A stretch of DNA of 64,000 bases from Marinobacter caseinilyticus (GTDB lineage: Bacteria > Pseudomonadota > Gammaproteobacteria > Pseudomonadales > Oleiphilaceae): assembly GCF_011074955.1 (NCBI RefSeq), contig NZ_WUQJ01000013.1, positions 1 through 64,000 on the forward strand, read 5' to 3'. Within the stretch, counting starts at the first letter, position 1; the number at the start of each line of letters is the position of its first letter. This document shows, piece after piece, positions 9,023-17,699 of the stretch. The position numbers and the translations under genes are program-made. Below the pieces are notes generated by a model. It did no database searches and was not told where the DNA came from. It was given only the letters and a program-made list of their open reading frames with translations.

Positions 9023-9601
9023 TTACACCTCAGATTCCGTATCGGCGTAACCGTCAACCACACCCGTCGACAAATAAATATCTTTGGACGTCATATTCTT
9101 AATAGCCGTTAGAAAATATTGAATACCCGTAATTGCCAGGCCGATTGGAACCCATATGTAGATAAACCAGATCGGTACGCCCAGGGCGGGCAAAATTCGG
9201 CCGGTTGAAAATACATCCGTGATGTAGATAACCGAGAAGTAGCACACGAAAAACATCGTCGCGCTGGTGAAAAGCGAAATGATCACCATCAGAATTTTAC
9301 GCCCGATCACGGGCAAGGCATCGTAAATGGCGGACATTCGAATATGCCTGCCATGGCGGGCCGCGTAGCCGATGCCTGCGAAGGTGATCATGATAATCAG
9401 TATGCGATTCACTTCTCCGGAGAAGAAGAATCCTTGGCCAAACACAAACCGGGCAATGACATTGACGCAGGTATTGATGGCCATCAAGAGCACGCCAACA
9501 GCCAGAATAACGGCTTCGACTTTACTGATAACGACGTCGATAGTGCCAAGAATCCCAGGTAGACCAGACTCGTAGTTTTCGCTGTCTTCTTCGTCAGACA
9601 T
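9023..9601 (-). CDS. teaB: TRAP transporter small permease (DctQ type), TeaB
   Basis: A 192-aa inner-membrane protein with four hydrophobic helices (for example VEAVILAVGVLLMAINTCVN), the DctQ topology. The N terminus is acidic and soluble (MSDEEDSENYES). It forms the membrane complex with TeaC. It begins 186 nt after the end of teaA, and that gap carries a strong hairpin, so it is probably expressed at a lower level than the binding protein. The start codon is ATG with AGGGAAGG upstream. Confidence 0.92.
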   Translation of the reverse strand: MSDEEDSENYESGLPGILGTIDVVISKVEAVILAVGVLLMAINTCVNVIARFVFGQGFFFSGEVNRILIIMITFAGIGYAARHGRHIRMSAIYDALPVIGRKILMVIISLFTSATMFFVCYFSVIYITDVFSTGRILPALGVPIWFIYIWVPIGLAITGIQYFLTAIKNMTSKDIYLSTGVVDGYADTESEV

Positions 9602-9728
9602 AATACGACCTTCCCTTCAATCAACGCCTACAACATGAGCCGAGACCACCGATACCGACCCGGTGTGTTTCGAACACACTGTGCCGGCACACTCAACCGA
9701 GCACTTCAATGATCCTGCCATGCGGAAA

Positions 9729-9761
9729 AATGCGGCGGTGCGCAACAGTCACCGCCGCATT
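9729..9761 (-). terminator. Hairpin/attenuator between teaA and teaB
   Basis: The arms AATGCGGCGGTG (9729-9740) and CACCGCCGCATT (9750-9761) form a perfect 12-bp stem with a 9-nt loop. Read on the minus strand it is followed by TTTTT, the layout of a Rho-independent terminator. It lies inside the operon, after the binding-protein gene. It therefore probably attenuates readthrough or protects the teaA message, giving excess TeaA over the permease. Confidence 0.8.
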
Positions 9762-9787
9762 CGCAGCCAATCAGGCCGCCTACCAAC

Positions 9788-10813
9788 TCACTTCTCTACC
9801 GCTTCAAGGTCAGCCTTGAACTGATTGAGCAGCTCACGACCACTTTCACCGGTCATTTCAATGAAGGTTTCCTCAACCTTTGGCGCACGTGCCTTGAAGG
9901 CTTCAATCTGCTCATCGTTAAGACGTGTGACGGTCACTTTGTCACTCGCTTTCTGGATCTTGGCGAGTGCTTCTTCGGCCAAGCCATCAATGTGCTGGAT
10001 GATTTCTTCAAACGCGTAGTCCGCAGCGTCCTGAATCAGTTTCTGATCGTTTTCAGGCAGACCGTTATAGAACTTCTGGTTTGCCATGGCCGCCGTAGTG
10101 AACCAACCATGCTTGGTGAAGACCAGGTTCGGTGACACTTCATAAAGACCGCCGGATTCAATCCAGAAGATCGGGTTTTCCTGACCTTGAATCATGTTGG
10201 TCTGCAGCGCACCGTATACCTCGCCCCAGGGCAATGGCGTGGGTGTTGCGCCAAACGCTTCATAGGTGGACGCCAGCAAGGGGTTGGTCATGGTGCGGAT
10301 TTTCTTGCCCTGGAAATCAGCAGGCGATGTGACCGGCTCATCCACCGTGACGACCATTTCGCCTTCCGGATACATCTGCAGAAGTTCGAGGCCCTGATTG
10401 GCATAGAGTTTGGGAAAGTCTTCATTGATGGCCTTACTCTCACGGAAAAATTCAATCACCGTGTCCATGTCGGTCGGCATGAGATAAGGAATGAAGAAAA
10501 TTTGAGCTTCGGGGATCAGCGAACCGGTAAAGCCCGGGGACTGGTTGACGAATTGCAGAATGCCGGCTTGCGTCTGCTCCATGATATCGTCAGATTCGCC
10601 GAGCTCGCCAAACCGATAGATTTGCAGTGTGTGGTCAGAGTTGTCTTCGATGTATTCTTTAAACTTGTAGGCGAACACATCCTGAACATCCCCCTCATAC
10701 TCTTCGTGAGCATAACGCCAGTTGTCGGCGTTCGCCACGCTTGCGGCACCAAATGCTGCCAGTGTGAAGCAGGATACACCCACCAGGTGCTTTAGCGTTT
10801 TGCGATTGAACAT
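9788..10813 (-). CDS. teaA: TRAP transporter periplasmic ectoine-binding protein, TeaA
   Basis: A 341-aa DctP-family solute receptor with a Sec signal peptide (hydrophobic VGVSCFTLAAFGAASV, then ANA-D cleavage). The mature protein starts DNWRYAHEEYEGDVQDV and contains FGELGESDDIMEQTQ and PLPWGEVYGALQ. These blocks match my recall of Halomonas elongata TeaA, the ectoine/hydroxyectoine receptor, almost residue for residue. This is unusually strong support for substrate identity. The Arg of KKIRTMTNPLL is the conserved TRAP carboxylate-binding arginine. The start has AAGGAGG. It is the first gene of teaABCD and has a long upstream region, consistent with osmotic control. Confidence 0.94.
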   Translation of the reverse strand: MFNRKTLKHLVGVSCFTLAAFGAASVANADNWRYAHEEYEGDVQDVFAYKFKEYIEDNSDHTLQIYRFGELGESDDIMEQTQAGILQFVNQSPGFTGSLIPEAQIFFIPYLMPTDMDTVIEFFRESKAINEDFPKLYANQGLELLQMYPEGEMVVTVDEPVTSPADFQGKKIRTMTNPLLASTYEAFGATPTPLPWGEVYGALQTNMIQGQENPIFWIESGGLYEVSPNLVFTKHGWFTTAAMANQKFYNGLPENDQKLIQDAADYAFEEIIQHIDGLAEEALAKIQKASDKVTVTRLNDEQIEAFKARAPKVEETFIEMTGESGRELLNQFKADLEAVEK

Positions 10814-10943
10814 TGTGCTAGCCTCCTTGTGCCGTAAGCCTTGATTTTGGCCTAGGCTTGTTTCGGTTGGTCCAGAGTCTCGGCCACGTCGTTTTTCATT
10901 TAGCTCGAAGCCGAAGGTGTTCAGAATCTCTTAGAGCAATATA

Positions 10944-10961
10944 AGAATGGCAAAACATTCT
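10944..10961. promoter_or_regulatory. Inverted repeat upstream of teaA
   Basis: The perfect palindrome AGAATG-GCAAAA-CATTCT lies about 130 bp upstream of the teaA start in an AT-rich stretch. It could be an operator or part of an osmoregulated promoter, but I could not fix a convincing -35/-10 pair. The remainder of the 10814-11543 intergenic region (730 bp) shows no gene I can support. It contains an 11-nt-loop inverted repeat AACGCC/GGCGTT near 11428. Confidence 0.35.
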
Positions 10962-11543
10962 AAACATGACAAGAAAATGGACTGGTAAATTATGCCTTTG
11001 CGTTCACTTTCCGGTTACACAACACTCGAATTTCAAGGCTGCTTTGGTGAAAACAGGCACCTTCCAGAGCCTATTGACGCACGTCAAAAAAGCCTTTTAA
11101 ACTAAGCCCTCTACATTGATTTAACGGGTCGAAACTAAACTAATCGATCTCCGGCACTTTGGTTTTATGCGTTTCGAGCCGTGCAACTTCGCATTTTCAA
11201 TCCCAAATCAGTGCGTTAAATTACCTGAACGGCCCGGCAAAGTTACACATTGTTACAATCCTGGACCACCAAATTCCCCGTTAATTTAATTTGACCTCTA
11301 ACTATATTATTAGCCCCTGGCGCCTGACGAATGTGCCGGCCACACTCTCTGTCTACCGTCACAACACACACTATGGACTCGTAAATACCCGCCAATGCAT
11401 TACCCAAAAGTACTAGGGAGCGTCTAACGCCTTTCGCGCCCTGGCGTTCGAGCTGTCTTGCACTCAGCCGTTTGCAATGAGCAACGACCATCCGCTGCTC
11501 TGCCTACCCCAATGCACACGTGCGAATCAGGGGCACTGCAATC

Positions 11544-12662
11544 CTACTCGGTGCCCCCTGTCTGCTGATGGCGCGACAGCAAGCCCATCAGCACCCCCTG
11601 GTACTCTTCCCGCAATCGCGACAATCGCCATAAATCGGGAGGCGACGTAGTCGCTCGCTGCGCCATCAGCCGGATCAGCGTATCGACAGCGGCACCAGCC
11701 TCCGCTTCCGGGTGGTCTTTAAAGCTCCGATAGCGCTGATTCTCCGGAACATACTCCGGGTAGGCCAGTCGGTCCGGTGCCAGTGCAAGACACCCAGACG
11801 CCATAGCCTCGATCATCGACAGCCCCTGGAAGTCATGCACGGCAGTGGAAATGACCACGTCGGCGGATTGCAACAATTGGTCATACTCCGACCGGGTTGA
11901 TAAAAACCCCCAGTGGACCAGCTCGTCTTTGAAGGCCGCTTGTATGGTTTGAAACTCGCGGGGCTGATTGCGGAACTGCTCGCCGACGACACTCAGCCGG
12001 AAAGCCTGTCCTGCCTCCCGCAAGCCATTCAGCAGTAGGTAGAGCCGGTCCGGTGACTTATCGTATTCCCAGCGATGGTTCCACAGCAGGTGTGGTGTCT
12101 TGAAGTTGAGCGCTTGCCCCCGCCGGACATAGAGGCGGTCATCGATCGGTACCGGCAATACCACCGATTTTTCGGCAAGAGAGGCCATCAACCCGCCAGG
12201 CACCGCGTCCGGCATTTTTGCCAGCAGCGCCGTGCCGCCGGCTAAAAAGCTCTGTCGGTTCCACTCACTGTTAAACACCACCCGGTCGGCAACAACCGCA
12301 CTGTAGAGATTCACCATTTGGGGGTCGATACTGCCGTGCTGATCACCGGAATCCGGGTAGGCAAACTGATTTTCGTGCATATAGAGCAGCACGGGGGTGG
12401 CACTGAGCTGAGGCTGAAAACTTTTCAATGACGCCAGATCGACCATGGAGGTCACCACCAGCAGATCCCATGGTTCCTGCAGCTGCGGCTCATTGAGCCA
12501 GCTCAATGCATTGCCTCGAATGCGCCAACGGAAAAACCGGGGTGGTAACGTCAACGTCTGCCACTCGAAATCCGGCTGACTGGCCACCAACTGCTCACGC
12601 CAACGTCGATGACTTCCGGCGTCATAGGCCGACAATATTAAGACTCGTGGTCGACGGCTCAT
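11544..12662 (-). CDS. DUF3524 / queuosine-tRNA mannosyltransferase-like glycosyltransferase
   Basis: A 372-aa soluble GT-B-fold glycosyltransferase. The N terminus (ILSAYDAGSHRRWREQLV, then LTLPPRFFRWRIRGNALSW) is the signature of the DUF3524 family, whose animal member GTDC1 mannosylates queuosine in tRNA. The C-terminal half has the GT4-type donor region (VVISTAVHDFQGLSMIEAMA). Bacterial members have no function I can state firmly. It is the last gene of the glucosylglycerate operon, 46 nt after the phosphorylase. It could act on glucosylglycerate (a second sugar), on tRNA, or on something unrelated. Cytoplasmic: no signal or membrane segment. Confidence 0.8.
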   Translation of the reverse strand: MSRRPRVLILSAYDAGSHRRWREQLVASQPDFEWQTLTLPPRFFRWRIRGNALSWLNEPQLQEPWDLLVVTSMVDLASLKSFQPQLSATPVLLYMHENQFAYPDSGDQHGSIDPQMVNLYSAVVADRVVFNSEWNRQSFLAGGTALLAKMPDAVPGGLMASLAEKSVVLPVPIDDRLYVRRGQALNFKTPHLLWNHRWEYDKSPDRLYLLLNGLREAGQAFRLSVVGEQFRNQPREFQTIQAAFKDELVHWGFLSTRSEYDQLLQSADVVISTAVHDFQGLSMIEAMASGCLALAPDRLAYPEYVPENQRYRSFKDHPEAEAGAAVDTLIRLMAQRATTSPPDLWRLSRLREEYQGVLMGLLSRHQQTGGTE

Positions 12663-12708
12663 GTTTCGGTGTCACTCAATGCCAAACATCCTGCCCGTAT
12701 CCGCCGGT

Positions 12709-14436
12709 TTATCGATTCGACAGCCACACTGACTGGTAAGGGCTTAACGTCAGCGTACCGGACAAGTCCTCTATCACCTGGCCCGAGATTAAGTCTTGCC
12801 ACTGGTCGGTCCCTATCAAGTTGATGTCACTCAAGGCAATTTCCTGTGGGGTGCTGGTGATGTTGTATATGCAAAAAATGGATTGATCGCGCCTCACGCT
12901 CTGGCGCCAAAACCCGAACAGCTTCAGACCCAGGTGCAGCGTGAACTGCGTGGCATTGGGATGGAAAGCACTTTGACGCTTACGGATACTAATCAGTCGC
13001 TTAAGCTTACAGAACACCTGACTGTGATGCCCCACCGGGTTAGTCAATTCAGATTCCAGGGTGTCAATGTTCCATTGGCTGCGATTGATGGAGCGCAAAC
13101 GGCCCGTGTGCTCCACCTTTGCATTGTCATTCTCCGTACCAAACAGGCTGTGCACATAAATAGCCGGAATGCCCTCCAGCGCCAACATCACCGCATGAGC
13201 ACAGACAAAACGGGCAACTTGCCACTGATCCGGCCCTCCGTCCGCAGTACCCTTGAGCGCGTCAAATAAGCTGATATTCATCTCATAGGGTTGTTCGCCG
13301 CCTTCCGGCAGTCGGCGGTAGGACACCTTGCCGCCAAACAGCGTCATGGTGTCCACCAACTGCTGTTTTTCATCCTCTGCCAGCAAGCCATCGGTCGGAC
13401 GTAAACCCACGCCATCATGTGAGGCAATAAAATTGAGGTAGGTGGTGCCCATCTGGGCCGGCGGCATACTCATTAGCCAGGTTTTCAGATGGCGGCAACT
13501 GCCTGTAACCAATGTATTGATCAGCAACGGCGGCAGTGAAAAATTGTAAATCACATGGGCTTCATTGGCGTTGCCCAGATAGGTCAGATTCTCCCGGTTG
13601 GGCACATTGGTTTCAGTGATAATAACGGCGTCCGGCGTGTGATGTTCTATCAGTACGCGCAGTATTTTTATGAGTTCGTGGGTCTGCTGCAGGTGGATAC
13701 AACGGGTTCCAATCTCCTTCCACAGGAACGCGACCGCATCCAGCCGGAAGAGCTTCACACCCTGCTCCAGGTAATAACGGATGATATTAACGAACTCCAC
13801 CAACACTTGTGGGTTGGCAAAGTTCAAATCCACCTGGTCTTCACTGAAGGTACACCAGACAAATCGTTCACCGCCCTCGGTCTGAACCGGCGTCAACAAT
13901 GGGGAGGTTCGTGGCCGAACCACCGCACTCAGGTCGTCTTGTGGGCTGGCCTCAAAAAAATAGTCCCGCCCGGGGTCTATCCGTTTCTTATAGTTTTCAA
14001 ACCACCGGCTGCGAGCCGACATGTGATTGATCACCAGGTCAGACATCAGCTTGAAGTCACCCGCAATACGCCGAATGTCCTCCCAACTGCCGTGGGATTC
14101 ATTGACCGAGAGATAATCCATGACCGAGAACCCGTCGTCTGAACTGAACGGAAAAAACGGCAGGATGTGAACACCCGTCACTGTGTCCTGGAGCTGATGC
14201 ATCAAAAACTGATGCAGCGACACCAGCGGTTTTTCACCATCACGGCAAATAGAATCGGCGTAGGTAATGAGCAGTACGTCCGATTCATCCCAGTTATTAC
14301 GATGGGCCGGCGGCGACACCGTATCTGGGGCCAGGCCCATCACATCGAGCAACTGGGCGGCAAGACGCTCGGAGTCTTGGCCCGGATAGACGGTCGCGAG
14401 CATACCCGTCAACTTGCTGGTCAGTTCATTCGTCAT
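12709..14436 (-). CDS. GH13_18 sugar phosphorylase, probably glucosylglycerate phosphorylase
   Basis: A 575-aa GH13 enzyme of the sucrose-phosphorylase subfamily. Retaining-mechanism residues are visible: nucleophile Asp in [12 protein letters not shown], acid/base Glu in [12 protein letters not shown], and the third carboxylate in [12 protein letters not shown]. Members beside GpgS-type genes, and E. coli YcjM, split glucosylglycerate with phosphate to alpha-glucose-1-phosphate and D-glycerate. That substrate is inferred here from the neighbours: GpgS, a sugar-phosphoglycerate phosphatase and glycerate kinase are all in the same operon. It starts 24 nt after the gpgS stop. Sucrose phosphorylase activity is the alternative, but no sucrose genes are nearby. 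Confidence 0.87.
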   Translation of the reverse strand: MTNELTSKLTGMLATVYPGQDSERLAAQLLDVMGLAPDTVSPPAHRNNWDESDVLLITYADSICRDGEKPLVSLHQFLMHQLQDTVTGVHILPFFPFSSDDGFSVMDYLSVNESHGSWEDIRRIAGDFKLMSDLVINHMSARSRWFENYKKRIDPGRDYFFEASPQDDLSAVVRPRTSPLLTPVQTEGGERFVWCTFSEDQVDLNFANPQVLVEFVNIIRYYLEQGVKLFRLDAVAFLWKEIGTRCIHLQQTHELIKILRVLIEHHTPDAVIITETNVPNRENLTYLGNANEAHVIYNFSLPPLLINTLVTGSCRHLKTWLMSMPPAQMGTTYLNFIASHDGVGLRPTDGLLAEDEKQQLVDTMTLFGGKVSYRRLPEGGEQPYEMNISLFDALKGTADGGPDQWQVARFVCAHAVMLALEGIPAIYVHSLFGTENDNAKVEHTGRLRSINRSQWNIDTLESELTNPVGHHSQVFCKLKRLISIRKRQSAFHPNATQFTLHLGLKLFGFWRQSVRRDQSIFCIYNITSTPQEIALSDINLIGTDQWQDLISGQVIEDLSGTLTLSPYQSVWLSNR

Positions 14437-14460
14437 CGTCGATCATTCCCACTATGCAGT

Positions 14461-15684
14461 TCAGCTGGCAAATTGCTGGTTGTCTTCATCCACAGCCGCC
14501 TGGAGCTGCTCCATAATGTCCGGTATGGCACTCACGACGCGGTTCCAGCTGGGAATAAACGGGGTATCCATCGGGTTATCCAGAAAGTACGCCCCGGCGC
14601 GCACGACGTTCTGTGCAAATAACTCGACCGCCTGCTCCTCGGAATGACGATCAAATTTCAAGCCGTTGATGGTGGCATCGTTCTGGTAGGTTTCGATGAA
14701 GTCCAGGGCGATGCGGTAATAGGACGCCTTGATGGTGCGAAATTTCTCGTTGGAGAATATTTCACCGTTGGTCGCCAACTTCCGAAACAGGGCTTTGCTG
14801 ATATCCGTGCTCATTTTAGACAGGCCGCGACTGGCATCCTCGGGTGACAGCTCCTGGTGCTTATGGTCGTAGGTGTCGGCAATATCCACCTGGCATAATC
14901 GGTTGGTGGCGTAATTGCGCTTCATTTCCGACAGCACGCCCACTTCCAGTCCCCAATCACTGGGAATGCGCAAGTCATTAATGACATCGGTGCGGAACGA
15001 GAACTCGCCCGCCAGCGGGTACCGGTAGCTGTCCAGATAATCCAGAAAATCACTTGGGCCGCAGACTTTTTTCAATGCCCGAATCAACGGCGTCACCAGC
15101 AGCCGGCTGACACGGCCGTTCATCTTGGAGTTCGCCACGCGAGCGTAATACCCCTTGCAAAACATGTAGTTGAAGTTCGGGTTCGCCACCGGGTAAATCA
15201 GACGGGCCACCAAATCACGGGAATAGGTCAGGATGTCGCAATCGTGGAGCGCGACGGATTTACTCATACCGGAGGCCAGCACATAGCCAAAACAGAACCA
15301 CACGTTCCGGCCTTTGCCCATTTCTGTGGGAGCCAGACCATGCTCACTGAGCTGGTCATCTATCGCCCGCAACCTGGGACCGTCATTCCACAACACCCGC
15401 ACATGCTGAGGGAGTTCGGAAAAGTACTCCAAAGCGTGCCGGTATTCGGTTTCATCGGCGCGGTCAAGACCGATAACAATCTGTTCCAGGTAAGGCACCT
15501 TGGCCAACTCACTGACAATGTGTTTCAGCGCCGGACCTTCCAACTCGGAATACAACGAAGGCAATACCAGCGACATCGGACGAGCTTTCCGGAACGACAT
15601 CAGCTCCGCTTCGAGCTCTTCAACTGGCCGCCGACAGAGGTTGTGCAAGGTCGTCACAATACCATTCTGGTAAAAATCACCCAT
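14461..15684 (-). CDS. gpgS: Glucosyl-3-phosphoglycerate synthase (GT81 type)
   Basis: A 407-aa GT-A glycosyltransferase joining NDP-glucose to D-3-phosphoglycerate, the first step to the compatible solute glucosylglycerate. Visible features are VLPSLYSELEGPALKHI, LEQIVIGLDRAD, GKGRNVWFCFGYVLA and the metal-binding DCD motif in VALHDCDILTYSRD. The segment PLAGEFSFR (start of the acceptor region) and the later DTYDHKHQ also fit the family. It is followed by the phosphorylase (24-nt gap) and preceded by the cognate phosphatase (33-nt gap). A mannosyl variant (MpgS) is the alternative. The bacterial context with a GH13_18 phosphorylase favours glucose. Confidence 0.9.
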   Translation of the reverse strand: MGDFYQNGIVTTLHNLCRRPVEELEAELMSFRKARPMSLVLPSLYSELEGPALKHIVSELAKVPYLEQIVIGLDRADETEYRHALEYFSELPQHVRVLWNDGPRLRAIDDQLSEHGLAPTEMGKGRNVWFCFGYVLASGMSKSVALHDCDILTYSRDLVARLIYPVANPNFNYMFCKGYYARVANSKMNGRVSRLLVTPLIRALKKVCGPSDFLDYLDSYRYPLAGEFSFRTDVINDLRIPSDWGLEVGVLSEMKRNYATNRLCQVDIADTYDHKHQELSPEDASRGLSKMSTDISKALFRKLATNGEIFSNEKFRTIKASYYRIALDFIETYQNDATINGLKFDRHSEEQAVELFAQNVVRAGAYFLDNPMDTPFIPSWNRVVSAIPDIMEQLQAAVDEDNQQFAS

Positions 15685-15717
15685 ATCCTTACCCCTGTGC
15701 TTAATCGCTTATTAATA

Positions 15718-16521
15718 TCAGTTCAGTGCATCAGCCAGCAGTCCCAGAATGCATTCATTCCAGCCTGCCGGCCCCACTTTTATTGATCGCAAAGGTTCTC
15801 GGCCACCGGTTAACACGAGTTGGGCCGAATTGATGCCTCTGATGATTACCGGTATGTCCGCCTGCTCCAACATCCGGACATCGTTCGGGCTATCACCCAG
15901 CGCCACCGACACAACGTCGAAGCCAAGATGTTTCTCCCGGTATTGCTCCATCAGGTACAACATGGCACCGGCCTTATCGAAAAACCCCATAACATGGTAA
16001 AACCGACCACCCTGCAGGAGCTGCAATTGGTGCGTTGCCAGCACTCGCCGGAACTCTGCCAGAGCCGCATCATCGCCCTGCCAGATTAAAGGCTCAGTGG
16101 CATCCCGAGCTTTGGCAGCCGCGGCAGCGGCTTCGCTGAGCCCGGTTATCCGGGCCAGTTCGGAGATCGTCATCGCATCGAAATTGTGAAACGCAAAACC
16201 TTTGTCTTTGAGCACATCCAGGACATCGAGAATGATGTCGCGATGGGGTGCAAACGGCACCACCTGCTCTTCGCCGGGTTCAAAATAGTTCTCGGGGATG
16301 ACAACTGCCGCCCCGTTCTCAACGATAAACGGGTCCCTGTTACCCAGTTCATCGCGCAGCGACCTGATTTCCGAGCGGGTTTTGCTTGAATTCAATACAA
16401 CCGGAACGCTCGCGGCCCAAAGTGCATCCAAAGCCGGTTTTGCTGGTCGCCAATCGTAGCTGTCGTGATCCAGCAGAGTGCCGTCCAGATCCGTGAACAC
16501 GACCAACTGACGCTTAGCCAT
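15718..16521 (-). CDS. Mannosyl/glucosyl-3-phosphoglycerate phosphatase (HAD family)
   Basis: A 267-aa HAD-superfamily phosphatase that removes phosphate from glucosyl-3-phosphoglycerate to give glucosylglycerate. HAD motifs: catalytic DLDG in FTDLDGTLLDH near residue 10, motif II Ser in VVLNSSKTRSE, and motif IV GDSPNDVRMLEQAD. The cap is of type C2B, as in MpgP. I start it at ATG 16521, which has AGGAGA 6-9 nt upstream; the longer frame adds 16 residues inside the kinase gene. The start overlaps the glycerate-kinase stop by 8 nt, so translation is probably coupled. It is named MpgP-like in most annotations; glucose specificity is inferred from gpgS. Confidence 0.88.
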   Translation of the reverse strand: MAKRQLVVFTDLDGTLLDHDSYDWRPAKPALDALWAASVPVVLNSSKTRSEIRSLRDELGNRDPFIVENGAAVVIPENYFEPGEEQVVPFAPHRDIILDVLDVLKDKGFAFHNFDAMTISELARITGLSEAAAAAAKARDATEPLIWQGDDAALAEFRRVLATHQLQLLQGGRFYHVMGFFDKAGAMLYLMEQYREKHLGFDVVSVALGDSPNDVRMLEQADIPVIIRGINSAQLVLTGGREPLRSIKVGPAGWNECILGLLADALN

Positions 16522-17554
16522 GAGGCATCTCCTTCCATTTGAGACCCCTGATGCGGTGGTCCTCCGCAATACCTACAACCACGTCTGCGCGGCCGGGCAT
16601 CTCAGACAACATCGCCCGGGTAAGGCGCTCGTAATGCATGATGAACCGTAACAGTTCACTGTCTGTCATGAGGCGCTGCGACTGCTCACTGCCCTGAGAG
16701 TCCAAGGCCGGGGCCTCGGCGTTGCTTCCGCCTTCATTTGGTGCACCCGCCGTTTTGCTGGCAAGCTTGCGCTCCTGAAGTGTGCGCCAGGTTAAAACAC
16801 AGTCCATTGACGGCGCTTCCAGCATAATCAGCATGTCCAGCCGACCAAAAAAAGCGGCATAGCCTTCCCGGAGTTGCTGGTTCACATAGTGTCGCCATCG
16901 ACCGTCCGAGTCCTCATTTGCCTCCAGGCTGTTGAGCGGAGACATCAGTGTCTTGCTGTCTGCCTCTGCCCGCGCCCCAACGCACCACCCCTCAAACAGC
17001 ACCACGTTTGTGGCTCCCTCATGAACGGGCCACTGGGCACGCGGCGCACGATCATCGCAGGCTTTGTCAAAGGCCGGGATTGGCGTTGTGTCGTTCACAC
17101 CTGCCGCCATCAACTGGTCAATGACCTGGTTACCCAGCACCAGGTCGTGGGTTCCAGGCACGCCTCGGGTCACCAGCAAGGGGTGTACCTGCTGCCCCAA
17201 CCGGATCCGTTCTGACCGTGTGAGGTAGAGATCATCCAGGGAAAACCGCGCGCACGGACATGCGAAACACTGAGTGAGTATGTGCTGCAGAAAGAGCGCC
17301 AACGTTGACTTGCCGGTGCCTTGCGCGCCGTTGATGCCCACCACCAACGGCCGCGACAGGCTGCGCTGGCGGCGGGCAATGTCCGAGGCCAATGGAAGAT
17401 AAAACTCCATGACCGTATCAACAAATGCCTCAGGCAAATGTTCCGCCTGTACCAAAGCCTGTGTCAGCGCCCGGACCCTGTCCTGGACCGCAGACAGGTC
17501 TGCCTCACTGTCGGGTTGTTTCACCTTGTCTTTTTCATCCATGCCCTCATCCAT
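16514..17554 (-). CDS. P-loop D-glycerate 3-kinase (plant-type GLYK family)
   Basis: A 346-aa kinase with Walker A GINGAQGTGKST at residues 73-84 and the substrate-site region FSLDDLYLTRSER, followed by VTRGVPGTHDLVLG, as in plant glycerate kinase and yeast YGR205w. It converts D-glycerate to 3-phosphoglycerate. In this operon it recycles the glycerate released by the phosphorylase into the GpgS acceptor. Residues about 250-280 (ASKTAGAPNEGGSNAEAP region) look like a flexible insertion. It is the first gene of the operon and is divergent from selO, with a 145-bp shared upstream region in which I saw no convincing promoter. Confidence 0.88.
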   Translation of the reverse strand: MDEGMDEKDKVKQPDSEADLSAVQDRVRALTQALVQAEHLPEAFVDTVMEFYLPLASDIARRQRSLSRPLVVGINGAQGTGKSTLALFLQHILTQCFACPCARFSLDDLYLTRSERIRLGQQVHPLLVTRGVPGTHDLVLGNQVIDQLMAAGVNDTTPIPAFDKACDDRAPRAQWPVHEGATNVVLFEGWCVGARAEADSKTLMSPLNSLEANEDSDGRWRHYVNQQLREGYAAFFGRLDMLIMLEAPSMDCVLTWRTLQERKLASKTAGAPNEGGSNAEAPALDSQGSEQSQRLMTDSELLRFIMHYERLTRAMLSEMPGRADVVVGIAEDHRIRGLKWKEMPHG

Positions 17555-17699
17555 ACCGTATGGTTTTGCAGTATTTGTACCAGTTTCAGTTTAATCTAAC
17601 GACCGGTCATTAATTTCCGAATCCACTCGAGAAAGTGGGCCGGTTTGACACCATAACACTGACACCTTGAGCATAGGCCAGCCACACAGACATCGACAG

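Noticed and set aside
11243..11491. An 82-aa reading frame in the long gap upstream of teaA
   Set aside because: No convincing ribosome-binding site, no recognisable motif and a composition like the surrounding non-coding DNA; left as intergenic.
12796..14142. Long plus-strand frames opposite the GH13 phosphorylase
   Set aside because: They are antisense shadows of a clear enzyme gene; the same holds for the frames opposite gpgS, pheT, pheS and thrS.
17645..17650. TTGACA as the -35 box of selO
   Set aside because: At 17-bp spacing the -10 position reads TGAGCA, too far from consensus to call a promoter.
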